Below, one piece after another: positions 17,169 to 23,952 of a stretch of 64,000 bases of DNA. How positions within the stretch are numbered: the stretch's first letter is position 1; the number at the start of each line of letters is the position of its first letter. The position numbers were made by a program, and so were the translations under genes. This stretch comes from Lentzea waywayandensis (GTDB lineage: Bacteria > Actinomycetota > Actinomycetes > Mycobacteriales > Pseudonocardiaceae): NCBI RefSeq assembly GCF_900115955.1, contig NZ_FOYL01000015.1:154186-218185 (forward strand), given 5' to 3'. Under the pieces are notes generated by a model. It ran no database searches and was not told the DNA's origin. It saw only the letters and a list, made by a program, of their open reading frames with translations.

Positions 17169-18122
17169 ATGGGACACGAAGTGGTGGCTGAGGTCTGGCG
17201 GGGCGACTTCCTGGAGTCCGTGCACCACGGCACCGTCGTCGCCACCGATCCGTCCGGTTCCCCGGTGCTGTCGATCGGCCGCCCCGGCGACGTGGCGTTC
17301 CCGCGTTCGTCGAACAAGCCGCTCCAGGCCCTCGCGATGCTCCGCAGCGGCCTCGACCTCGACGGCGAACTGCTCGCCCTGGCCTGCGCCTCCCACTCGG
17401 GCGAGGACTTCCACGTCGACGGCGCCCTGCGCATCCTGGCCTCGGCGGGTCTGACCGAGGACGCGCTGCGGTGCACCCCGGACCTGCCGCTCGGCGAGCA
17501 GGCGCGCGCCCATCACCTCGCGCAGGGCCTCGCCGCCGCCCCGAAGTACATGAACTGCTCCGGCAAGCACGCCGCCATGCTCGCCACCTGCGTGGCCAAC
17601 GGCTGGCCGACCGGCAGCTACCTCGACCCGACGCACCCGTTGCAGGTCGCGACCCGCGAGACCATCGAGGACGTGGCCGGCGAGCCCGTCGCCCAGGTCG
17701 GCGTGGACGGCTGCGGCGCCCCGATCTTCGCCATCAGCCTCACCGGCCTCGCCCGCGCGTTCGGCCGTCTCGCCGCCGCGGCCCCCGGCACCCTCGAACA
17801 CCGCGTCGCCACGGCCATGAACACCTACCCGCAGTGGGTCGGTGGCACCGGCCGCGACGTCACCGTCCTCATGGACGCCCTGCCCGGCCTCATCGCCAAG
17901 GACGGCGCCGAGGGCGTCTACGCGGTCGGCCTGCCCACCGGCGAGGGGGTGGCGCTGAAGATCGCCGACGGTTCGTCGCGCGCCCGTGCGGTCGTCATCG
18001 TCGCGGTGCTCAAGCGGCTCGGCGTGGACGTGAGCAAGGTCGAGGACCTCGCCACCGTGCCGGTTCTCGGACACGGCCGAACGGTCGGCGCCGTCAGGCC
18101 GTCGCTCGCACTCGCGAGTTGA
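17169..18122 (+). CDS. L-asparaginase II-type amidohydrolase
   Basis: A 317-aa protein of the bacterial asparaginase II family (thermolabile Rhizobium-type), which hydrolyses L-asparagine to aspartate and ammonia and is unrelated to the E. coli AnsA/B fold. Conserved stretches are FPRSSNKPLQALA, ACASHSGEDFHV, KYMNCSGKHAAMLATC, GVDGCGAPIFAI and YPQWVGGTGR. There is no signal peptide, so it is cytoplasmic. GGGAGGGACGAC precedes the ATG. Expression is probably governed by the divergent GntR regulator through the dyad at 17115-17136. Confidence 0.92.
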   Translation: MGHEVVAEVWRGDFLESVHHGTVVATDPSGSPVLSIGRPGDVAFPRSSNKPLQALAMLRSGLDLDGELLALACASHSGEDFHVDGALRILASAGLTEDALRCTPDLPLGEQARAHHLAQGLAAAPKYMNCSGKHAAMLATCVANGWPTGSYLDPTHPLQVATRETIEDVAGEPVAQVGVDGCGAPIFAISLTGLARAFGRLAAAAPGTLEHRVATAMNTYPQWVGGTGRDVTVLMDALPGLIAKDGAEGVYAVGLPTGEGVALKIADGSSRARAVVIVAVLKRLGVDVSKVEDLATVPVLGHGRTVGAVRPSLALAS

Positions 18123-18164
18123 CCGTCACTCCAGCGGTGAACACCCAGCACACGGGAATCCCGT

Positions 18165-18188
18165 CCCCCAGCCACTAAGCTGGGGGTT
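18165..18188 (+). promoter_or_regulatory. Promoter/hairpin overlapping the start of the small membrane protein gene
   Basis: CCCCCAGC (18165-18172) and GCTGGGGG (18179-18186) form a perfect 8-bp stem with a 6-base loop. The loop/right arm contains TAAGCT (18176-18181), a good TAnnnT -10 box exactly 7 bases before the ATG at 18189, which suggests a leaderless transcript. If transcription instead starts upstream, the right arm GGGGG would be both the ribosome-binding site and a paired base of the hairpin. Confidence 0.5.
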
Positions 18189-18479
18189 ATGGGCGATTCG
18201 AAGGACGAGAACGAGAAGTTCCAGGAGGAACTGATCGGCCTCGACCCACACGATCCCGAGACGAAGGCGTTCGCCGACCATCTCGACAAGATGAAGCGGC
18301 AACGCCCCGGCTTCACCGTCGAGGGCTACCTCGACGGCGTGCAGGACTTCGCCGACTCGGCGAACCGCACGACCGGGCACCAGCGGCTCGTCGCGGTCAT
18401 CATCGTGGGGCTCATCCTGCTGGGCGTGCTCCTCACCATCTGGTTCGCACTGGGCGACATCCTCGCCATCATCTTCTGA
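18189..18479 (+). CDS. Small single-pass membrane protein (96 aa)
   Basis: Residues 1-65 are soluble and charged (MGDSKDENEKFQEELIGLDP, ETKAFADHLDKMKRQRPG). Residues 68-94 are one membrane helix (VAVIIVGLILLGVLLTIWFA) that runs to the C-terminus, so this is a tail-anchored protein with the charged part probably in the cytoplasm. It resembles small conserved actinobacterial proteins of unknown function; I cannot name the family. It has its own likely leaderless promoter. Confidence 0.75.
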   Translation: MGDSKDENEKFQEELIGLDPHDPETKAFADHLDKMKRQRPGFTVEGYLDGVQDFADSANRTTGHQRLVAVIIVGLILLGVLLTIWFALGDILAIIF

Positions 18480-18591
18480 GTCGCACACCTTCTGGCCACA
18501 AACGAGAACAAGTCCTTAACGGGGCCTTACGGCGCCACAGCCCACAGCCTCGCCGGGAAGCCCCGAGGGCACTCCGGAGTTATAAAGAGTC

Positions 18592-19014
18592 ATGGAACCT
18601 GTTGTCGGCGCCACCCCCAAAGTCGTGCGTTCCGAAGAGGAATGGCGCGCCCAGCTCAACCCCGCCGAGTTCGCGGTGCTGCGCCAGGCCGGCACCGAGC
18701 GTCCGTGGACCGGCGAGTACACCGAGACCAAGACCGAGGGCCTCTACGAGTGCCGTGCCTGCGGAGCCGAACTCTTCCGCAGCGACACCAAGTTCGACTC
18801 GCACTGCGGCTGGCCGTCGTTCTTCTCGCCGCTGGCCGGTGACTCGGTCATCCTGCGCGAGGACCGCGCGCTCGGAATGAAGCGCGTCGAGGTGCTCTGC
18901 GCCACGTGCCACAGCCACCTCGGGCATGTTTTCGAAGGTGAGGGGTATCCCACCCCTACGGACCAGCGCTACTGCATCAACTCCGTCTCCTTGAAACTCG
19001 TTCCGTCCGAATAG
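18592..19014 (+). CDS. msrB: Peptide-methionine (R)-S-oxide reductase MsrB
   Basis: A 140-aa MsrB, which reduces methionine-R-sulfoxide in proteins. Zinc-binding CxxC pairs are C54/C57 (LYECRACGAELF) and C103/C106 (LCATCHSHLGHVF). The HCGWPSF signature is present, and the catalytic Cys is C128 in RYCINSVSL. The length is normal and no signal peptide is present, so it is cytoplasmic. The AT-rich TTATAAAGAGT just ahead of the ATG may be a promoter. It is followed by a 15-bp dyad, a 24-codon ORF and then the Cys-rich-tail/MNIO cluster; whether it shares a transcript with them is unknown. Confidence 0.95.
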   Translation: MEPVVGATPKVVRSEEEWRAQLNPAEFAVLRQAGTERPWTGEYTETKTEGLYECRACGAELFRSDTKFDSHCGWPSFFSPLAGDSVILREDRALGMKRVEVLCATCHSHLGHVFEGEGYPTPTDQRYCINSVSLKLVPSE

Positions 19015-19016
19015 GA

Positions 19017-19031
19017 GACTGAGCCTCAGTC
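19017..19031. promoter_or_regulatory. Short dyad after msrB
   Basis: GACTGAG and CTCAGTC flank a single central C, three bases after the msrB stop codon. A one-base centre cannot form a stable hairpin loop, so a protein-binding site is more likely than a terminator. It lies 36 bp upstream of the 24-codon ORF. Confidence 0.35.
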
Positions 19032-19067
19032 CGGTCACCAAGGATCCGGACAGACCTGGGAGGCACC

Positions 19068-19142
19068 ATGATCTTCCGCATCGTCCTGCGCGGCACCGAC
19101 GGCGAAGGCTCCAGCGGAGTCGATGGCGGCTCGTCGAGCTAG
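19068..19142 (+). CDS. Possible 24-aa peptide, Gly/Ser-rich C-terminus
   Basis: A short frame, MIFRIVLRGTDG followed by EGSSGVDGGSSS, with a well-placed GGGAGG site ahead of its ATG. It has a hydrophobic/basic head and a Ser/Gly tail but no cysteine. It lies between msrB and the Cys-rich-tail/MNIO cluster. It could be a leader peptide, a small precursor, or chance. Only the ribosome-binding site and position support it. Confidence 0.35.
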   Translation: MIFRIVLRGTDGEGSSGVDGGSSS

Positions 19143-19180
19143 CCGCAAGCGCGAAACAGGGACAGAAGGCCGGCAACCCT

Positions 19181-19201
19181 AAGGCTTCGTCAACAAGCCT
19201 T
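19181..19201. terminator. Hairpin upstream of the Cys-rich-tail cluster
   Basis: AAGGCTT (19181-19187) and AAGCCTT (19195-19201) form a 7-bp stem with a 7-base loop. There is no T-tract after it. It could be a weak terminator for msrB/the small ORF or part of the leader of the following cluster. Confidence 0.4.
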
Positions 19202-19271
19202 GTGAGGCTGTGGCGCGGACCACACCATTGACCCACCGAAGCACTTTCGGGGCAGTCAGGGGGTGGGTCGC

Positions 19272-20162
19272 ATGCAGAGGCCTTGGGGATTGTCCGGACC
19301 GGAGTTCCTTCAGCTCTACTGGATCGGGCTGGCACTCGCGGTGCTGGTCGCGATCGTCGTTCGGGTACGCGTGCGGGCGGGTCACAGCACTCAGCCCGTG
19401 CGCTCCCTCGACATGGACGAGCTCGCATATCTTGCGGGCGGTCCAAGACGCGTGGTCGAGACGGCCATCGCGCGACTGCTCACCTCGGGTGAGCTCAGGA
19501 CTTCACGGCGTGGCACCGTTCAGGTCACGTCCACCACGAAGTCGCTGAACCAGGTGGACCGCGCCGTCATCACCGACAGCCAGCGCTACACCAACCGCAC
19601 CGTCAACCTGATGATCCCCGCCGTCGCCGGCGACGGCGTGGTCACGGCGATCGGGCAGCGTCTCCAGGACATGGGCCTGGTCGTCGACCCGGGCGTCGCG
19701 AAAAGCGCTCTGCGCAAGGGATCCATCGCGTTGTGGGTACTGCTCGCGATCGGGATCGCGCGCTGGGTCAACGGCCTCGCGATCGGCGCGAACATCGGCT
19801 GGCTCACGCTGCAGCTCGTCATCACGGGCCTGCTGATCCTTCTCCTCACGCGGCGCGGCAAGCACGTCCGCACCAGCAAGGGCAACCGCGTGCTCGACGG
19901 CGCTCGCACCACGAGCACCAGGGCGGCGGGAAGCGTGGACGAGGTCATGTACGCGGGCGCGGCCGGCGCGGTGCTCTTCGGCGGCCTCATCGTCTACCCG
20001 GACCTTGCGGTGCGCACCTCGCTGCTCGCCTCCTCCGGCTCCGGCAGCAGCTACAGCAGCAGTAGCTACAGCTCGTGTTCATCCAGTTCTTCTTCGTGTT
20101 CAAGCGGAAGCAGCTGTGGTGGAGGCGGCGGGGGCGGTGGCTGCGGCGGAGGCGGCGGCTGA
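19272..20162 (+). CDS. Membrane protein with Ser/Cys/Gly-rich C-terminal tail (TIGR04222-like), paralogue 1
   Basis: The protein has 296 aa from the ATG at 19272, which has GGGGGTGGG ahead of it; an in-frame GTG at 19263 is less likely. It carries an N-terminal membrane helix (LYWIGLALAVLVAIVV) and a small helical domain with LAYLAGGPRRVVETAIARLL, which is the shared signature of the four paralogues. Two central membrane helices follow (ALWVLLAIGIARWV, LTLQLVITGLLILLL), then another hydrophobic segment (MYAGAAGAVLFGGLIVYP). The tail of about 45 residues is almost only Ser, Tyr, Gly and four Cys, ending in a Gly run interrupted by one Cys. I believe the N-terminal domain is the catalogued but functionally unknown TIGR04222 type. 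It is separated from the next gene by 89 bp with a hairpin; the cluster ends in an MNIO enzyme. Confidence 0.8.
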   Translation: MQRPWGLSGPEFLQLYWIGLALAVLVAIVVRVRVRAGHSTQPVRSLDMDELAYLAGGPRRVVETAIARLLTSGELRTSRRGTVQVTSTTKSLNQVDRAVITDSQRYTNRTVNLMIPAVAGDGVVTAIGQRLQDMGLVVDPGVAKSALRKGSIALWVLLAIGIARWVNGLAIGANIGWLTLQLVITGLLILLLTRRGKHVRTSKGNRVLDGARTTSTRAAGSVDEVMYAGAAGAVLFGGLIVYPDLAVRTSLLASSGSGSSYSSSSYSSCSSSSSSCSSGSSCGGGGGGGGCGGGGG

Positions 20163-20165
20163 TCG

Positions 20166-20192
20166 GTTGTTCGGACCTGTTCAGGTAACAAC
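20166..20192. promoter_or_regulatory. Nested hairpin between paralogues 1 and 2
   Basis: GTTGTT and AACAAC (outer arms) enclose ACCTG-TT-CAGGT (inner arms), with a 3-base bulge on the left. It begins 3 bases after the stop of paralogue 1. There is no T-tract. It may reduce read-through or set the ratio of paralogue 1 to the downstream genes. A smaller dyad, CACTG-acac-CAGTG, lies at 20226-20239 just before the ribosome-binding site of paralogue 2. Confidence 0.45.
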
Positions 20193-20251
20193 AGGAACCC
20201 AGGGGTAGATCTCACGTCGAAGATGCACTGACACCAGTGAGGGGAGTGCTG

Positions 20252-21058
20252 ATGTCCAAGTCTTCGGCACCGCACCAGACCACGTGGTCCGCGGAGGAGA
20301 TCGGGTTCCTGGCAGGGGGACCGGGCAGGGCGGCCGAGGCCGTTCTCGCCCGGCTGCTGGACGGCGGTCTTGTGCGAATCTCCCGCGAGGGACTCGTGAC
20401 CGCCGTCCACCAGAACGGTTACGGCGCCAGGACCGCGCTGGAGGCGTACGTCCTCGCGGGACTCCAGGGCACCGCTCGCCCGATCCAGCAGGTCGTGCAG
20501 GTCGCGAGGGCGAGTCACGAGATGGGCGCGCTGCACCAGAGTCTCGTCGCCCGCGGCATGGTGCACCGCCAGTTCGGCAGGCCCCGCGGCGGCAAGATCG
20601 CGTTGCGGGTCGTGTTGTTCCTGCTGGCGTTCGTCTCGGTGTTCGTCGCCTTCGCGATCGACACGAGACTGTTCCTGCTGACGGCACTGCTGGTGTTCCT
20701 CGCGATCCTGCTGCGCAACCCGGGCAGGCTCACGAGGAACGGCAAGACCGTGTGGATGTACGCGCTTCGCAACCCTCGCAGCAGCGCGGACGCGGTGGCG
20801 TTGTTCGGGCTGCGACGGGGCAAGCAGCGCACGACGTCCTCCACTCCGTACGTCGGCACCAGCGGTTGTAGTTCGTACGACTGGAACCACCACAGCTGCG
20901 GCGGCACGTCCAGTTGTTCTGGAAACAGCTGCAACAGTTCGAGCAGTTGCGGTAGTTCCAGTAGCAGTTGTTCGAGCAGCAGTAGCAGCAGCTGTAGCAG
21001 CAGCAGCTCGAGTTGCAGCAGCAGTAGTAGCAGTAGCTGCAGCAGTTCCAGCAGTTGA
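20252..21058 (+). CDS. Membrane protein with nine-Cys poly-Ser tail (TIGR04222-like), paralogue 2
   Basis: A 268-aa protein starting ATG at 20252 behind GAGGGGAG. Residues 12-110 are the shared helical domain (IGFLAGGPGRAAEAVLARLL, GLVRISREGLVTAVHQ). Residues ~115-154 hold two membrane helices (VVLFLLAFVSVFVAF, LFLLTALLVFLAILL). Residues 155-195 form a cytoplasmic-type basic linker, and residues 200-268 the tail. The tail has nine Cys, at 206, 216, 222, 227, 233, 240, 248, 255 and 263, embedded in near-pure Ser, with late spacings of 6-7 Ser between Cys. With two membrane helices and no signal peptide, both ends should face the cytoplasm, where the MNIO enzyme would be. Function unknown. Confidence 0.8.
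   Translation: MSKSSAPHQTTWSAEEIGFLAGGPGRAAEAVLARLLDGGLVRISREGLVTAVHQNGYGARTALEAYVLAGLQGTARPIQQVVQVARASHEMGALHQSLVARGMVHRQFGRPRGGKIALRVVLFLLAFVSVFVAFAIDTRLFLLTALLVFLAILLRNPGRLTRNGKTVWMYALRNPRSSADAVALFGLRRGKQRTTSSTPYVGTSGCSSYDWNHHSCGGTSSCSGNSCNSSSSCGSSSSSCSSSSSSSCSSSSSSCSSSSSSSCSSSSS
20928..21055 (+). repeat. AGC/AGT serine-codon microsatellite in the tail of paralogue 2
   Basis: The tail is written almost entirely with AGC and AGT Ser codons interspersed with TGT/TGC Cys codons, giving imperfect trinucleotide repeats such as AGCAGCAGTAGCAGC. This could vary in length by slippage in units of whole codons without losing frame. It differs strongly in composition from the surrounding gene. Confidence 0.8.
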
Positions 21059-21068
21059 GGGGGAATCA

Positions 21069-21821
21069 ATGACGAAACAGACAGACACGCAGGGAGCGTG
21101 GCTGTCCGCGGAGGAGGCCGGTTTCCTGACGGCCGGTCCCGGCCGGGCCGCGGAAGCCGTGCTGGCCCGGCTGATCGACCAAGGCCTGCTGCGGGTCTCA
21201 CGTGACGGGCTGGTCTCCGCGGTGCACCAGGACGGCGAGGGCGCCACCACATCGGTCGAAGCGCGGATGCTGAGCTTCGCACGGAACCCCGTCCAGTTCG
21301 ACGCGATCGTCCTGGCGACCAGGAACTGCACGGAGGTGGCGCAGCTGTACCGGCAGCTGCTCAGCCGCGAGCTCATGCGGGTGCCCCACCGCCGCCACGA
21401 CGGCCGGTGGTTCTCCCTCGCGGTCGCGGGTGTGGCGGTGGTGCTCGGGTTCGTCTCACCCGTGTTCCTCGTCGCCGCGGCGATCGCACTGGGTTTCTTC
21501 GTCTGGCAGAACGGCAGCGGCCCGATCACCCAGGCGGGCAGAGAAGCCCTGAGTCAGGTGCAGGCGAGCGACCGGGTGCACGTGGTGGCGCTGTACGGGT
21601 TCGACGGCAGGTTTCGCGGGAAGGACGTCGGCGAGCTGTTCGACTTCCCGCGTCGTGTGGTGAGGACGGTCCCGCGCAGGCCTGCCAGGGCGAGGCGGAG
21701 GTCCATCTGGAACGGTGGCGGCTGCGGTTCGTCGTCGAGCTGTGGCAGTTCCGGTTGCGCCGGTTCCAGTTCCAGCTGCGGCGGCGGAAGCGGCTGCGGT
21801 GGCGGCGGAGGGGGAGACTAG
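21069..21821 (+). CDS. Membrane protein with Cys/Gly/Ser tail (TIGR04222-like), paralogue 3
   Basis: The protein has 250 aa. It shares the domain signature AGFLTAGPGRAAEAVLARLI and GLLRVSRDGLVSAVHQ with its neighbours. Two membrane helices follow (WFSLAVAGVAVVLGFV, VFLVAAAIALGFFVW), then a region ending in a strongly basic RRPARARRRS, and a tail of about 36 residues with five Cys in a Gly/Ser background (GGGCGSSSSCGSSGCAG, then GCGGGGGGD). It starts 10 bp after the stop of paralogue 2 with GAGGGGG ahead of the ATG. Its TAG stop overlaps the GTG start of the next paralogue by one base, so the two are translationally coupled. Confidence 0.8.
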   Translation: MTKQTDTQGAWLSAEEAGFLTAGPGRAAEAVLARLIDQGLLRVSRDGLVSAVHQDGEGATTSVEARMLSFARNPVQFDAIVLATRNCTEVAQLYRQLLSRELMRVPHRRHDGRWFSLAVAGVAVVLGFVSPVFLVAAAIALGFFVWQNGSGPITQAGREALSQVQASDRVHVVALYGFDGRFRGKDVGELFDFPRRVVRTVPRRPARARRRSIWNGGGCGSSSSCGSSGCAGSSSSCGGGSGCGGGGGGD

Positions 21822-22594
21822 TGGCGGCACCTACAGCGGCAACGGGCACGCGAGTACCCCCGGAACAGATCGGTTATCTGGTGGCGGGGCCCGGCCGGGC
21901 GGCGGAGACCGCGCTGGCCAGGCTGCTCGACGCCGGCCTCGTGCGGGTGTCCCGCGACGGGCTCGTGTCGGCTGTACACCAGACCGAGCTGGGCGTCTCG
22001 ACCGCGGTCGAGACTCTCATCCTCATCAACCTGCGCAGGCCGGCCCGGTTCGACGCGGTCGTGCGCAACGCCGCGAAGAGCACGGAGATGCGGACGTTGC
22101 ACCAACAGCTGCGCGCACGGAGGCTGACCCGCGACCCCCGTCCCCGGCTCGCGGCGTGGTGGGTCTTCCTCGCGATCGGCGTCGTCCTGAGTCTGACCGC
22201 CTTTCTGAAGCCGTGGACCCTCTTGGGCGCGGTGGGGTTCCTGGGGGCCGCGTACTGGACGTTCGGCGCGAAACCGCTCACCAGGTCAGGCCGAACGGCG
22301 TTGAAGGGCGTGACCGCGAGCGACAGGGTTCTCGCGGTGGCGCTGGAGGGTTTCCGAGGCAAGGTCGACCGCCAGCAGAACGTCGGCGATCTCTTCGGGT
22401 TGTCGCAGAGCGTGGTCAAGATGCTGCCTCGCAAGCGGAAGAAGCCCGTTCGGCGCGGCGGCGGCGGCGCCAGCGATGCGAGCTGCGGCGGCGGGTGTGG
22501 CAGCAGCAGTTGTGGTAGCAGTGGCAGCAGTTGTTCGTCGGGCAGCAGCAGTTGCGGTGGCGGCAGCAGCTGCGGCGGCGGAGGAGGCGACTGA
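21821..22594 (+). CDS. Membrane protein with Cys/Gly/Ser tail (TIGR04222-like), paralogue 4
   Basis: A 257-aa protein starting at the GTG that shares its first base with the preceding TAG. Domain signature: IGYLVAGPGRAAETALARLL and GLVRVSRDGLVSAVHQ. Membrane helices are WWVFLAIGVVLSLTAF and LLGAVGFLGAAYWTF; then RKRKKPVRRGGGG and a tail of about 38 residues with six Cys (ASCGGGCGSSSCGSSGSSC, then further C residues in GGG/SSS). The stop TGA overlaps the ATG of the MNIO gene, so the last substrate-like protein and the enzyme are made together. This coupling is the best evidence that enzyme and tails belong to one system. Confidence 0.82.
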   Translation: MAAPTAATGTRVPPEQIGYLVAGPGRAAETALARLLDAGLVRVSRDGLVSAVHQTELGVSTAVETLILINLRRPARFDAVVRNAAKSTEMRTLHQQLRARRLTRDPRPRLAAWWVFLAIGVVLSLTAFLKPWTLLGAVGFLGAAYWTFGAKPLTRSGRTALKGVTASDRVLAVALEGFRGKVDRQQNVGDLFGLSQSVVKMLPRKRKKPVRRGGGGASDASCGGGCGSSSCGSSGSSCSSGSSSCGGGSSCGGGGGD

Positions 22595-23412
22595 TGGCGG
22601 GGATCAAGGACCTGGGTGTCGGCATCGGCTGGCGCTCGGAGATCGACCTGACCGTGGAACGGTTGCCCGGCGTGGACTTCGTCGAGGTCGTCGCCGAGAA
22701 CCTCCACATCGGACACCTGCCGGAGTCGGTGACGCTGCTGCTGGAGCGCGGCGTCCCGGTGCTCCCCCACGCCGTGTCGCTGTCGTTGGGCGGCGCGGAC
22801 GAGGTCGACCTGCACCGGGTCGAGCACCTGGGCGCGGTCGCCGAGGCGGTCGGCGCGCCGATGGTCAGCGACCACGTGTGCTTCGTGCGGGCGGGCGGGC
22901 TCGACTCCGGGCACCTGATGCCGGTGCCGCGCACCAAGGACGCGCTCGACGTGCTCGTCGCGAACGTCAAGCTCGCCCAGCGGAACCTGCCGGTGCCGCT
23001 CGCGCTGGAGAACGTCGCCGCACTGCTGGAGTGGCCGGACGGTGAGCTGTCCGAGGGCCAGTTCCTCGCCGAGCTCGTGGAGCGCACGGACTGCTGGCTG
23101 CTCGTGGACGTCGCGAACCTCTATGCGAACGCCCGCAACATCGGCACGGACCCGGAGCGGTTCCTGGACGAGATCCCGCTGGAGCGGCTGGCCTACGTGC
23201 ACGTGGCCGGCGGCGAACAGCACGGCGACATCTACCACGACACGCACGCCCACGCGGTTCTGCCGGAAGTCCTGGATGTGCTGGACGAACTGTGCTCGCG
23301 CGTCGCCCCGCCCGGCGTTCTGCTGGAACGCGACGACAACTATCCGTCCGACACCGAAATCGCGAGCGAACTGGCCGCGATCCGCGCCGTCGTGGACAAA
23401 CACCGTGGCTGA
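22594..23412 (+). CDS. DUF692 multinuclear non-heme iron oxidase (MNIO; MbnB/TglH-like)
   Basis: A 272-aa TIM-barrel protein of the DUF692/MNIO family. Characterised members (MbnB, TglH and bufferin enzymes) use two or three iron ions to oxidise cysteine residues of ribosomal peptides together with a partner protein. Likely metal ligands are visible in order: H59 (LPHAVSLSLGG), H94 (VSDHVCF), E139-N140 (LALENVA), D172 and N175 (LLVDVANLYANARN), H203 (YVHVAGGEQHGD), H210/D212, H215/H218/H220 (IYHDTHAHAV) and an acidic LLERDDNYPSD near the end. The ATG at 22594 lies behind GAGGAGG. It is coupled at both ends, to paralogue 4 and to the partner gene. The four Cys-rich tails are the obvious candidate substrates; this is inference. 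Confidence 0.93.
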   Translation: MAGIKDLGVGIGWRSEIDLTVERLPGVDFVEVVAENLHIGHLPESVTLLLERGVPVLPHAVSLSLGGADEVDLHRVEHLGAVAEAVGAPMVSDHVCFVRAGGLDSGHLMPVPRTKDALDVLVANVKLAQRNLPVPLALENVAALLEWPDGELSEGQFLAELVERTDCWLLVDVANLYANARNIGTDPERFLDEIPLERLAYVHVAGGEQHGDIYHDTHAHAVLPEVLDVLDELCSRVAPPGVLLERDDNYPSDTEIASELAAIRAVVDKHRG

Positions 23413-23776
23413 AATCGTGAACGAGAATGAAGTTTCGGCAGCACGCGAAAGGCTTGCCACCCGGCAGGCGGAGCTGCTAAACGCATTGCTCGGGAACGGA
23501 CCGGCACCGGCGGGATTCGACGAACAACGCCTGGCTGTCGAACGCCGCGCGTTGTTGTCGAAACGGCGCGGCATCGTGCGGATGCTGGGACCCGCCGTCG
23601 CCGACGAGCTCGGCGACCGGTTTCGGCCGCTCTTCGACGCCTACGCCGTCGAACACCCACGTCGTGCGGGTTCACGCGCACGCGAGGACGCCGCCGCGTT
23701 CGCGGAATGGTGCCGTGCCTCCGGAGAACTGTCAGCAAAACGCAAGGCTCGCTGGAAGTTCTGGCAGTCGAACTGA
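23405..23776 (+). CDS. Small MNIO partner-type protein (123 aa)
   Basis: The GTG start at 23405 overlaps the end of the MNIO gene by 8 bp; GTG 23417 is an alternative. The protein is helical and charged (AARERLATRQAELLNALLGN, RRALLSKRRGIVRMLGPAVA, FRPLFDAYAVEHP, AFAEWCRASGEL) and ends with a basic KRKARWKFW. MNIO enzymes normally act with a partner (MbnC, TglI or DUF2063-like HvfC) that presents the precursor. Size, coupling and the FxxLFxAYxxxHP-type helix fit that role, but the similarity is too weak to claim homology by eye. A terminator follows 71 bp downstream. Confidence 0.75.
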   Translation: MAEIVNENEVSAARERLATRQAELLNALLGNGPAPAGFDEQRLAVERRALLSKRRGIVRMLGPAVADELGDRFRPLFDAYAVEHPRRAGSRAREDAAAFAEWCRASGELSAKRKARWKFWQSN

Positions 23777-23847
23777 CGGGCGAACGGTTCGACGACCAGA
23801 ATCCCCCATTCGGCCCTGTGTTACCGGGTTGTGACCTCGATACGTTC

Positions 23848-23868
23848 AAAAGGTCGGGGGACCTTTTT
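23848..23868 (+). terminator. Intrinsic terminator of the MNIO cluster
   Basis: AAAAGGTC (23848-23855), a GGGG loop and GACCTTTT (23860-23867), followed by one more T, form a perfect 8-bp stem ending in a T-run. It closes the transcript of the Cys-rich-tail/MNIO genes and isolates them from the subtilisin gene. Confidence 0.8.
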
Positions 23869-23889
23869 CGCATTGCCTTCGCTTTGCCG

Positions 23890-23903
23890 CGGAAGGCCTT
23901 CCG
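23890..23903. promoter_or_regulatory. Palindrome upstream of the first subtilisin gene
   Basis: CGGAAGGCCTTCCG is a perfect 14-bp palindrome, 50 bp upstream of the subtilisin start and 22 bp after the terminator. It is a candidate operator; no matching palindrome was seen ahead of the second subtilisin gene. Confidence 0.4.
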
Positions 23904-23952
23904 GCCTGCGCGGACCACAGCGCGCAGAAATTCGAACCATGAGGGGATTCGA

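Noticed and set aside
20928..21055. Regular repeats that might be a CRISPR array or tandem DNA repeat
   Set aside because: They are Ser and Cys codons inside a coding tail, with a 3-bp period and no spacers.
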